From: Dichotomocladium elegans
Lineage: Eukaryota; Mucoromycota; Mucoromycetes; Mucorales; Lichtheimiaceae
Length of the DNA stretch: 64,000 nt
Assembly (NCBI GenBank): GCA_025716815.1
Contig: JAIXMN010000011.1
Span: forward strand, 434,001-498,000
Direction: 5' to 3'
Below, piece after piece: positions 11,749 through 22,044 of this stretch (positions are counted from its first letter, which is position 1; the number at the start of each line of letters is the position of its first letter). Below the pieces are notes generated by a model that did no database searches, was not told where the DNA came from, and was given only the letters and a program-made list of their open reading frames with translations. Made by a program: the position numbers and the translations under genes.

Positions 11749-12703
11749 ACCTTCAGCCTTGTCCTGCTGGGATTTGGTATACCGGAACTGTCGAGGCGCG
11801 ATATTTGTTGATTCCTCGTGCACGCAGTACATAAGGTGTCGTCGGCCTGAATCGACGGCTACACATCGACTTGATATTTCTTCATGACCCGCCCGGCTCA
11901 GGCCTGTGATGTAAGGGATAAGCTCCTTGTTTGCCTTTAGAGGTATCGCAGTTGACATCGGTGACGCTCTCAGCTTTTTAAATACAGTAACCCCAACGCC
12001 ACCTGTGCTGATCATGCCACGGAACGTGAGATGGCCTTCTTTCTGGGGCCTGAAAGCTTTTGAATTGAGGTCAACTACCTCATACCAATAGTCCAAGTTC
12101 ACGAGTTCGTCATCATTGTTCCAAGATCGTTCCAGAATGATTTGGCAAAGTATTTTGCTGTCGATAAACATATAACACGGGACTATCTGCGACAAAGCGG
12201 GAAACAAATTAAAAGCAGATAATTTGAGATGTTGAAACAAGCAAGCGAGCTGGTAAAAGGCTTTCATGTGGTTGGCGGGGCGGGACTTGCTGTCGTAGTA
12301 GATATTGTCTTTTTGAAATCTGTAGCCTTCAGGATAAGAGTTGAGAACAGGCAATAGCATCTGTGTTAATCTGTCGGCTACTAATTGCCAGCTTGAAGCC
12401 CCTGGCAGGCTCGATTACGCTTTCCAGAATACGGGCGCTTATTTCTTCGGTGCTCAAGCCCTGATCAAACACGTCTCTTTCCATTATAGCCTTTTGATCT
12501 CGAATGTCCAGCAAGGTATCGACGGCACGCCTGAGATGCTGACCAAATCGCATGTCGAGATTGTTGCTGTACGCTGCATTTATCTCGCGGCCTTCATATA
12601 TCACGCATTGCTGCGCATGTGGAAAAGATGGCCTCATGTAATTTACATGGTGGAGATATCCAGGCACGTATTCGTTGATCAGAGGTCGGTTCTTGATCGT
12701 CAT
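11707..12703 (-). pseudogene. Fanzor (eukaryotic TnpB/OMEGA nuclease) relic, truncated
   Basis: Two frames on the minus strand together resemble a Fanzor protein. The 5' part (from 12703) has INEYVPGYLHHVNYMRP, YEGREINAAY and MRFGQHLRRAVDTLLDIR, the N-terminal block as I recall it from fungal Fanzors. After a frameshift at about 12345-12360 the second part has YRFQKDNIYYDSKSRPANH, MFIDSKILCQIILERSW and then RuvC motif I, VAVDSGRRHLMYC, followed by RQFRYTKSQQD. Family knowledge: Fanzors are RNA-guided DNA endonucleases of eukaryotic transposons, with a split RuvC domain. Here RuvC I has DSG rather than the usual DPG and the frame stops about 20 residues later, so RuvC II, the zinc finger, RuvC III and any 3' guide RNA are absent. 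It lies about 110 bases behind a transposase relic on the same strand. Confidence 0.65.
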
Positions 12704-12814
12704 GGACGATCCAAGTGCGCGTCTCTCGTATTATACTAAAGAGAACCATATAAAAAAAAAGACGGTTGTTCAAGAAGATAGTAATGTCGAAGTCTTGATT
12801 GGTTTGAAGTTTGT

Positions 12815-15800
12815 TTAGGAAGATATATTTTGAGAAGGAGGACGCGTGTACTGTTGTTCAGCGCCCTCCTTTGCGATATCCATTGTTTCGCCAACAATGA
12901 GCCTTGTTGTCCGACGGTCGATGAAAAATCTAGCAATAGCCTTCTTAAACTCGTTTACAGAAGTATTGTTGTCCGAGAATTCACGATCGCCATCGAGGTA
13001 AATCAATTCAAATCCTGGAAGACCTTGCTTGTAATTTACAATCGCATCGGTTGCTGTGACGCGAGCATCTCTATCTTCCCAATATCCGCCGTCCAATATA
13101 TGTCGAAATATAAACTGGCGACCAAAGAGGCTTAAGACGTCGCCCGAGGGATTATGGCGGTTCGTGTGGAATATCTGCTTACGAATGAACTTGTCGAATT
13201 GTTCGCCTTTTTCACTTTCAAAATGGATAGCTGACGCAAAACGGGCGAGGTCATCTTTCAAGTAGCGTAGCATATGCAGTTTTGATGTGTTACTGATAAC
13301 TCTTGATCCTGCAATGTGGAATGTGTTGCAGTTTTCCTCCACCCGTCTAATAGCAGCTGTGAGATCGCAGACCTTCTGATGCATCAGTATGTTATATTGT
13401 TCAAAATCATTCTGGATATGACCTATGTAAACCAAGGAAGCAAGTTCACCGCGCACTGCAAAGCATGTAAACCGAGCTTCGATCACGGCTTCTCTGGTGT
13501 TGATTAGGTTGAACCATTCGTGATGTAAAAGATAATGCAGAATGACGGGTAGTTGCTGCGACATTATCTTGACATCCCGTCCAACAAATGAGGTGCTCAA
13601 CAGCCGTAAAGAGCTTCCCGTATTACTGCCGAGCGCGATGGACATGTTATTACGCAGTTTTGTCTGCAGCTGACTTGTTTCGGACGTGTTGAGATATTTG
13701 ATCAAAGAGTACATCATATACTTCGTAATCCCAGGCATCATACAGTGCAAAATCTTGACTGGACAATCCTTCGTTTGATCAAATGCTCGCAAGGAACGAA
13801 GGACCTCGGCTCCAGTGGACTTGAAGCCTGGTTGTCCAAGCTATTGCTGTATGAAGCACCATGAAGACGTACATGGCATGCAGATACTCCAAAGGACCAG
13901 TAGTTGCGAGACCATTGTGGTGTTCAATGCTGGTGACTGCCCCTGGAGGTTTGGACTGATAAAGACATTTGCGGCACGGGAAGTTTGATCTTGCGCCCTT
14001 GTGACATGCGAGCTCAGAGTGGCGAGCATTATCAGCAATGATGAAGTTCAATGGTGCAATGACCAATACAACTTCGTCACAGGCCACGCCGTACATGAGG
14101 ACTCCTTCCTCCAGCTGCAGTAAATCGTCAATAACATCGACAAGCATCTCGGATGCTGTAAGGTGCTTGTCCATACACAAGATATGTGTGTTTTCTCTCT
14201 TGCTTCGTTCCTGGATAGACAGCGCGGCTGGTGGTATCAAAAGTAACATAATTTTAGTGGTGAGGGCTACTCCGCCAGCAGTTCGGTTTATACAGACGTA
14301 CACTCGTTCTTTTCTCGGATAAAGTTCACTACCTTCGAGTCTCACGACTTATCACCGTCTGGTTACACCATCCACTGCAAACCATAGTCCAGCTATCGAC
14401 CTTGTTGAATTTTTTTGAACGATTGCCACTTGTATCATCGGAAAGCAGGTTGAGAGGGACCACGTGAACTTTTCTCGATGGTTGCTCAGCGGGCTTACAC
14501 CTGTATCGTGCCTCGGAAATACTGGTGTCGTCGTTCAATACATACAGCGCGCTATCCCACATTATACCATTATTTAATGGTTTATAGACATAGTAAGGTA
14601 GATGTTGAAACTCCTCATTCCCTGGATCTAGCAGAACATTGTCGATAGAAAAGGAAACTAAGTGAAACTGGCGTTCTTGCTGCTGGTCCAAAGGATACGA
14701 TGGAAGTAACACTAGAGGAAGAAGTATCACAAAATTTGAAACGTCTGTATATTAAACGTCTAAATATCATACCGTAGTCGGGATGCTGTTGTAACGTCAC
14801 TGAGCATGCGATACTACCCTTTGTGTAGTATCGTGAGAGCTTGTATAAGAAGGGAGAGAATCTGGCACCACTTGGAATAACAAAGTCTCCAACTCAGAGA
14901 TCAACAGCATATGTGTTATTGGATCATTGTATGTTGGAAGTATGAACAGGTCTACCATTTTTCTCCCTGCGTCAACGACGTACGAGAACCAACCGATTCA
15001 TCAGGAAGTGCACTAAGATGCGGTGACAAACGAGGGTTGGCAAGAAGATGCTTTAACACCTCTGACGGCTTATACATATAGAAATCGAGCACTTCTTCCG
15101 CCATTTCGATAGTACCGGCTGCGTTTCATCTCGTAACCCTGCGCCTCTTCTCAATACATGTCGTCTTGAGTTCTGGGACTCGGTTGCTTCTGCAAGTCTC
15201 ATAGTTCTGCACCCAATGCATAATTGGTGCTTGTAGATGGGAATCCTCCCGTGCCATCTCAAGTAAGCCTTTCACTAGCCCAAGAATCTGCTTTTGACAG
15301 GTAGTGAGGAGAGCCGATCGTCGCCTTCAAACAAAGCACGAAGCCGAAACTCGAGTTTGCTGCCCTATGGGAAATATGGATTGTCTGCTCGAGCATTCGA
15401 AGCTGAACAGTCCAGTACTGCTTGACTGGACTGCTCGATCTCAGATGGTGAGACTCTTCAGAATGATCGCGTTCCTATTCGAAAACATTTAATTTCCTTG
15501 GCTGCAGGTGTGCATCGTAGAACATTACATCAGATACGACAGCTGTCTGTAAGGCCCTGAAGCGATCAAAGTTACCGATAGCGTGAACTTCTGTGTTTTC
15601 GGATCATCCTGTTCAATAAAAACAAAGCCCATTGCATCGTCAAAACCCGCCGCATCACCAGTGCTCATTTCATCAGCTCTATAAATGTCATCCCTAAGGA
15701 CACCACCTTTGCTGAGAATAATCTCATGATCGCCGCCCTCAAAGTATCATATTGAAATTACAATGGGTTGCATCTTTGAGCGGACAATCCCTGTTCTTCA

Positions 15801-15955
15801 AGGTAGCGGCGATGTTGAACGCTGCTCAGATGACGGCTACGGTTCTTTCTCAGGTATGATCTACCGCATTCGCAGGTAGCTTGAGTTGGGAGAGAGAATT
15901 TAATTGTGCTTTGGATAGTGGATAATGCAAATGTCAGCTGACATGCGATGGGCAA
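12815..15955 (-). mobile_element. Plavaka-type (EnSpm/CACTA-like) DDE transposon relic
   Basis: A minus-strand transposase read in several frames. In order: an N-terminal Cys/His motif (CECGRSYLRKNRSRHLSS near 15.85 kb); a weak region 15.0-15.5 kb; LLSDDTSGNRSKKFNKVDSW near 14.4 kb; GVACDEVVLVIAPLNFIIAD and FPCRKCLY near 14.0 kb; AFDQTKDCPVKILHCMMPGI near 13.75 kb; and a long C-terminal part with TSKLHMLRYLKDDLARFASA, SEKGEQFDKFIRKQIFHTNR and DVLSLFGRQFIFRHILDGG. These are hallmarks I associate with Plavaka/KDZ-type transposases of fungi. Several frameshifts and the gap region show it is dead. I could not identify terminal inverted repeats or target duplications by eye. Confidence 0.65.
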
Positions 15956-16587
15956 TTCGATCCACCTCTCTGTTTATATTTTGATAAGTGGGAAACGCTT
16001 TGTCGAAGTATTCTGTTCCTTATAGATTGCGTGTTACTTTGCGAAATAGTAATGAAATGTAAGCTCATCCCTTGGTCTGATGCGCGCAAGAGAATTCATT
16101 TGTCTTTTGGACCACTAGACGTTTAAATGAGTCATTGTCATATTAATGAGGAGGACAAAATTGGTTTATCCAGTGGTGCATGGCTCATATTATAATTCAT
16201 GGTATGTCGTTATAAAAGCTCTTTGGATCATCACTTTAACCCATCCTCTTCTTTTAGGATTCAAGGACGTTCTCGTGTATTAACTGGTGCAATGGTTTTG
16301 CGAGAGCAGATCAGCCACCATCTCTTGATGAAAGGCTGATACAACACCGAATTGACTGTAAGTCATTAAACAGGCTGCAATAATTTTACGTGAAATAAAT
16401 CCTCTTCAAGGAAGTATCCTGTCTCTATCATGTTCCCCCTATGGGAGTGGACACACGACAAATGGGGGAAACGCACCCTCATTCGTCGGAGAGTATTTGC
16501 AAGGCAAATTGACTGCGTTTTGTCTGTCCTAGAAACTCTCCATGTTTTGGTAACCAGTCACTGCTGTCTCCCCTCTTTGCTGTCAAC
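15956..16587. other. intergenic
   Basis: Border of the transposon relic and promoter of the MRPS19 gene. The frame 16430-16795 covers the MRPS19 first exon in the wrong phase. Nothing else recognised; the outer end of the Plavaka relic may lie here. Confidence 0.4.
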
Positions 16588-16907
16588 ATGCCTCGCTCTG
16601 CTTGGAAGGGCCCATTCTTCACCTCATTCCCTGGTCTTCGTGAGGCCATCAAAAACGGAACTCCAATTGCCACTCAGGGTAAAACATCAACTTTCTTGCC
16701 ATCTTTTTCAACCGCTGACATTATATCGCGGCATCTTTAGCTCGGAGCTGCACCATTCTTCCCTCGTTCGTCGGTCTCAAATTTCTCGTACATAACGGCA
16801 AGGACTATATGCCCGTCCACATTACAGAAGAAATGATTGGACACAAGTTGGGCGAGTTTTCTTTTACTCGTAAACGATTCACCTATCGATTCACCAAGGC
16901 CAAATAG
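16588..16907 (+). CDS. RSM19: mitochondrial ribosomal protein S19 (Rsm19/uS19m)
   Basis: Exons 16588-16678 and 16741-16907 encode 85 residues, close to the yeast protein. uS19 sits in the head of the small mitochondrial ribosomal subunit. The family pattern is clear: [15 protein letters not shown] at the start, [20 protein letters not shown] completed across the intron, then [20 protein letters not shown] and a basic end [10 protein letters not shown]. No separate targeting peptide is visible, which is common for this protein. The gene converges on the PCCA gene with only 69 bases between the two stops, so their 3' ends probably overlap. Confidence 0.93.
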
Positions 16908-16976
16908 AGAAACACAGAAAAAAAAAAAAAGGCAGCGCAAAGCGGCAGCAGCAAAAAATGTACATTATTTAATTCA

Positions 16977-19680
16977 TCATAAACCATTCGCCTTTTCCTC
17001 CACTTCGTCCTCGAACTCAACTAGGACTTGACCTGTCTGGACAGCATGGCCTTGCTGTACATGTATCTTTTTTATCGTTCCAACGCGCGATGTTCGCAGC
17101 ACATTCTGCATTTTCATCGCCTCGACAACCACTACTTCTTGTCCTTGTGTCACCTACGAGATATACGCACATTTTATATGTAGACATTCCGTTAAGACAG
17201 CGTTGCCTCTATTACACCGCCGCTTCTGGGATCATGTCTCCTCTTGTCCAACCCTCTCCCCCAAGCTACTTTTCGTCTCACCTTGTCACCCACGTTGACA
17301 GCCACGCTGATGATTCTACCAGGCATGGGACTGGTGACAGTTTTGCTGGGCATCTGTCTTGGTTTGGGTTTCATATATTTTGCCAACTGACGCTGTCGAT
17401 CATTTAATAATGCAACCTTGAACTATCATAGCAAGGATAAGAATGAGGTCATGTTTGTCCGCAAGGAATGTGGTGCGTTGCCCGATACATATGTATATAT
17501 CCTCCTTACCTTGTCGCTGCCGTATTGAATCCGGAATCCAAAAGCAAGGCTATCCAGATATTGAACAAGAAGATCCTGCTTGTTGTCCTGAATAGTAGCC
17601 CGCACTAGCAAGTCATCAAGCGCCCAGTTGATTTTGAGCGACTTCTTCCCTGGAAATGACGGCGAGGATATCTGTTCCCAGGTAGGTAAATTATGCAGCA
17701 AGGCAAAGGAGGTGAATAGGTCTAGATTGGCTTACCTCGAATGCGTCACTGTCCTGTGATTTTGCAATTGCAACGTTGACTTCATATTGGCGATCACTTT
17801 GTTCATCTATGAGCTGTACCCATGTACTCCCCCATTTCCCGGAAGATACAGAAGTTGCTGCCAGTTCTTTCTTGGCCCACATCGCCGCGTTGACCATTGC
17901 GAGTGGATACAGTTCATCATCACTCAGGGCAGTGCTTTGGTACCCATCGGGGTATTCCTGCGCCAGGAAATCAGTGGTGATGTGCTTGCCTGCACGGAAC
18001 CGGGGATTATTCACAACGCTTCGCAAAAGAGGCAAATTGTGCGCAACGCCGATGATTACGTATTCATCAAGGGCCTTGACCATGCGCTCGATGGCTTTGT
18101 CGCGTGTTTCGCCATGTGTTACTAGTTTACAGAGTAAAGGGTCGTAATCCACGACAATATCAGATCCTTCCATGATGCCTGAGTCACAGCGGATGGAGGC
18201 ACTGTCGTCATCCGGTAGACTCGGCTCCCTATAGACTACAAGCCGGCCGACAGAGGGGAGGAATTGGGTTGGATCCTCGGCATAGACGCGCGACTCGATC
18301 GCCCAGCCGTGGCACTTGACCTGGTTTTGCTGAATGGTCAGCGGGTGGCCAGCAGCTGAATAAAGCATCTGTTCGACTAGATCGAGACGAGTAACGTACT
18401 CGGTAATGGGATGCTCGACCTGAAGTCGAGTATTCATCTCTAAAAAGTAAAAGTTCTTGTCTTCATCGACCAGAAACTCGACTGTGCCTGCCGAGTTATA
18501 TCCAACATACTTAGCCAGGGCAACGGCCTGCCTGCCCATTTTATGCCAAGTGGCGTTGTCGATGTGGACGCTCGGCGACTCCTCGACAACCTTCTGGTTG
18601 CGCCTTTGGATCGAACATTCCCGTGGTGGTAAGTACACGACGTTGCCATGATTGTCACCAAGGATTTGAATTTCGATATGCCGTGGTTGGTCGATGTATT
18701 TCTCTATGAGCATGCGATCATCCCCAAACGCTGACATGCTCTCCTGTTTGGCCAGCTTGAAACCCTCCTGTAGCTCGTGATCGTTCCTTTTCTCATTTTA
18801 GCGTCAGCCCATCCTACTCGTCATGACAGTGTATCCCTCAATGCCTCTTCCGCCACATTCTTACCATGCGATCCGCATGCCTTTCCCACCTCCACCCGCA
18901 CTGGCTTTAATCATGACTGGGTATCCGATATTGTGCGCCACACCAAGTGCGTCTTCTGCGGTCATGACCTGGCCATCATAACCAGGAATACAGTTCACAC
19001 CACTTGCTCTTGCAATTAGCTTGCTCTGGATTTTGTCACCCATAGCCGCGATTGCATCTGCTTTGGGTCCCACAAACACGATCCCATTTTTCTCAAGTTC
19101 ACGCACGAATGCAGGATTTTCGCTTAGGAATCCATAGCCTGGATGCACCGCCTGTGCCCCCGTCCGTTGCGCTGCCTCGAGGATGTGTGGGATGGAGAGA
19201 TATGCTTGTGCCTCTCCGATACACACCGCCTCGTCCGCCATTCGCACATAGGGTGCATCAGCGTCGAGGACAGAGTACACAGCAACAGTGCGTATGTTCA
19301 GTCTAGCCGCAGTCTTTATGATACGACAGGCGATTTCTCCTCTGTTCGCGATCAGAAGCTTGTTGAATGTCTATGTGTTTTTTTTTTCGCGTGTTCAGCT
19401 AAATAGATCAATCCCACTCTTCCCGATTCTTTTTGGTGCCCGAAACTGTTACCGGCTTATTAACATGAGGTACTGTAGCAGAATAATGTCGGCAGTCGAC
19501 ACGGCGGGCAAGGGGTAGTAGCAATGGCGAGCAGTTGCTGGTGAAGGTGGTGATGGGGGGACGTAGAATGGAGGAGAGGATGAGTCGTTGAGGAGAAAGA
19601 CCGGTATACGGTTTTGCGGTCAGGGCCAGGCGCACCATTATCCTCCGCGGCAGCTTTGTAGCACTGACCGGCCGGGACAT
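16977..19680 (-). CDS. PCCA: propionyl-CoA carboxylase alpha subunit, biotin-containing
   Basis: Six exons (19680-19453, 19370-18865, 18786-17736, 17671-17510, 17416-17282, 17153-16977) give 752 residues. It carboxylates propionyl-CoA with a beta subunit in mitochondria, using ATP and biotin. In order: an Arg-rich mitochondrial presequence ([20 protein letters not shown]); biotin carboxylase domain starting [17 protein letters not shown]-grasp loop [29 protein letters not shown] and [14 protein letters not shown]; a BT domain; and a biotinyl domain with [18 protein letters not shown] and the biotinylated Lys in VEAMKMQN. The VEAMKMQN and SPMPG motifs favour PCCA over methylcrotonyl-CoA carboxylase, which has IAMKMEH. 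Starts at 19713 or 19726 are less likely than the ATG at 19680. Confidence 0.92.
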
Positions 19681-20143
19681 TGCATGAAGACGTGAGAATG
19701 CTGGACAGGGCAAAAGGGAAAAACAAGGTCCGTGTGTAAACTCCTCTTGGGGCGGGGCGGACTCTCTCTCCCCCGCACTCTTGCCCTCCCCCGACCTTGC
19801 GCTTCGTCGGTCTATTTGTATCGTCCTTCCAGCTGGCTGTCAGAGCCTGAAGTGAGGCAGATGGGAGAGTAGCATCTGGTGCTGCTAATGGAGGATATCT
19901 GTTGTATTAGGCCTTCTGCCCTTCCCAATCCCACGCTGCTAAGAAACAGGCATATCCTGTCCAGATAGACAAACATGCTCAGAAAAGGAACGAGTAACGG
20001 CCGTTTCTCTGACCGCCCCGTCCTCTCTAGGTCAAGGACTGAACTGTCTCCATTCCCTAAAGAATAAAAACTTCTTCACTCACTCAAGCTTCCTATTTTT
20101 TCTTCGTTCTCTCTATTTTGATTTTTTTTTTTCGTATTCTTCC
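19681..20143. other. divergent promoter region of PCCA and Abraxas-like gene
   Basis: 460 bases between head-to-head genes, with CT-rich and GGGGCGG-type stretches (about 19745-19800) and a T-run shortly before the Abraxas-like ATG. No coding signal. Confidence 0.45.
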
Positions 20144-21266
20144 ATGATGACAAAGTCGATTCGGCAAAGTGGAGCGGTTCTCTCGTCGTTACTTTATGAA
20201 TGCGCCAATTCGCCTATTGATCTGGTTCGTTTATTAGATTTACCATGGGCATTTGCCTCTTTAATATATCACTCATCTCGCGGCTTATGGCTAAATGCCC
20301 TATTTCTCGATGCTAGGAAGGTTTTCTGATGGGTTCTTTAGCTACACGGACTTTGGGCGCCATTGACGATATGAGCGATCGGTCGAACGACACAATCGAG
20401 CACTTCACTGGTAAATGAACAAAGAGTATGGCCACTCTGAATGAAGCGGGTCGTTTTTCCCTAATAATACAGATATGCCTGAAACCAGTGGTTCAGGGCT
20501 ACTCCATCAGTCGTGTTCGTTTTTATAACAGCCAGGGTCAGATTGATGTGAACGCGATCAGGCAGCAGATCGGTCCTATGAATTCGCTCGAGGAAGTGGT
20601 TGGGTACTTTCGTTTCCGACGAGACACGGCTCTGTCACTCTCTGTGAGGGAGCAGATCCTAATTCAGGGCCTCGAGGCGGTCGTACCAAACCTGAGCTGC
20701 ATGGCTCTGATCACAGCCACGCTTGTGGAAGAGAATGATTCCTCTACCCACGCGCATGACATTGCCTTTTATGACCTAGAAAAGTAATCGGGCCTTCTTT
20801 TCATATCCACAGGCATGGCTTAACCTGCAGAACAAAAAAAAATGGATAGGTCAAGGATACCGCTTCAGATCATGAACATGACCGAAACCACGCTGGCTTA
20901 TCAGCAGTTTGTGCCTAGTACGGCGATACACCACTCGAGGCAAGCCCATTCCGCCGGGTCCGCTAAACGAATGAAGACAACCGGACTGAATTCTCCTGTT
21001 TCCTTTTTTTTTTTGTATAGCCCACTGGATTGCCAGCTGAGCACGATGGTGGATCCAAAAGGCATCATGAGCCAATACGATGCAATGTACTACCGTGCAA
21101 TGCACGAACTTGAGGTTCATAATAAGACGATATTTTTAAAGCAGATCAATCCCCCCCGTAGTTCTCACAGTCATTATTTGTATAGCGTGCTACCCGGCAA
21201 GTTATTGAAAAAGAGCAGGAACTCAAGACGTTAATGGCGCAGAGACAGCGCAGCATGAGCACTTGA
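20144..21266 (+). CDS. Abraxas-like MPN-domain protein (FAM175/ABRO1 type)
   Basis: Predicted exons 20144-20224, 20317-20410, 20447-20783, 20850-21114 and 21186-21266 give 285 residues. Abraxas and ABRO1 are scaffolds of the BRCA1-A and BRISC complexes, which carry the K63-specific deubiquitinase BRCC36. The alignment to Abraxas is seen at SGAVLSSLLYECANS, EGFLMGSLATRTL, YSISRVRFYNSQGQ, EEVVGYFRFRRDTALSLSVR and RIPLQIMNMTETTLAYQQF, followed by a coiled-coil end (RQVIEKEQELKTLMAQRQR). No JAMM zinc motif is seen, as expected for this pseudoenzyme. The second intron would be only 36 nt, two donors are GTTC-type, and a further in-frame 63-nt intron (20964-21026) is possible, so the exon plan is provisional. 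Confidence 0.7.
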
Positions 21267-22044
21267 AAGTTTTTGGACCGATAAATGTACAGAGTAAAAA
21301 TACCGTGGCTCAGCCAGCATTGCATTTCTGCTTTCTCAACGTCGAAAGGATGCTATGCTTTGTAAAAAAAAAGAAAACCAAACAGAACCCATCGTTCCCA
21401 TTCAGTTGTCGAATCGCCCTTCATGAAATCCTCCTCTGTTCGGTTTCGAACACTATTTTTGCAATCCATAAAGCGGAAGACCAGAACATTGCGGATCTTT
21501 CTTCCTTCACCCATTCAATGATCTGATTTATAGTGTCACCATCATCTTTGGCGTGATTGGTTTATCAAACAAAAATCCCGTGGCACCCAATGGCGCATCT
21601 TTTTATGGTGCAAACTCGTCATTGCCTATACTTTGAGGTTTCTGCGCCTCATATAGAGTGACAAATGTACCGTAGTGGCACGAGCTGCATTAATTATCAC
21701 GTCGAGAGAATTGCTTTTAAGGATTTATATACTAAATAAAATGAGAGCGGATAACATTGTATCAAATCACTGAAGGATTGGATACATAATGGACCGTAAA
21801 GATGATGAAGCTCTCGACTCTCTTGTATGCAGTAGGGCCATATTCCTAGGACCAAATAATAAGCTTTCCAAGAAGCGGAACAGAGGCATTGTGCTTTGAA
21901 GTATAACCCAATTTCTATCGCATGCATCACTTGGTTAGGCATTAGGCAATATGGATCTGTCGACTGCGAAGCCACATTGGCATTTCAAAAAACACTGAAA
22001 GGAAAGATTTGATGGCGAGCAACTTTATTCTTATCGAGGTATCG
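21267..22044. other. intergenic
   Basis: 780 bases between convergent genes. Open frames here (plus 21263-21526, minus 21697-21975) show no motif. No structure recognised. Confidence 0.4.

Noticed and set aside
12341..12739. 132-codon plus-strand frame
   Set aside because: Antisense to the Fanzor relic, whose minus-strand motifs are specific.
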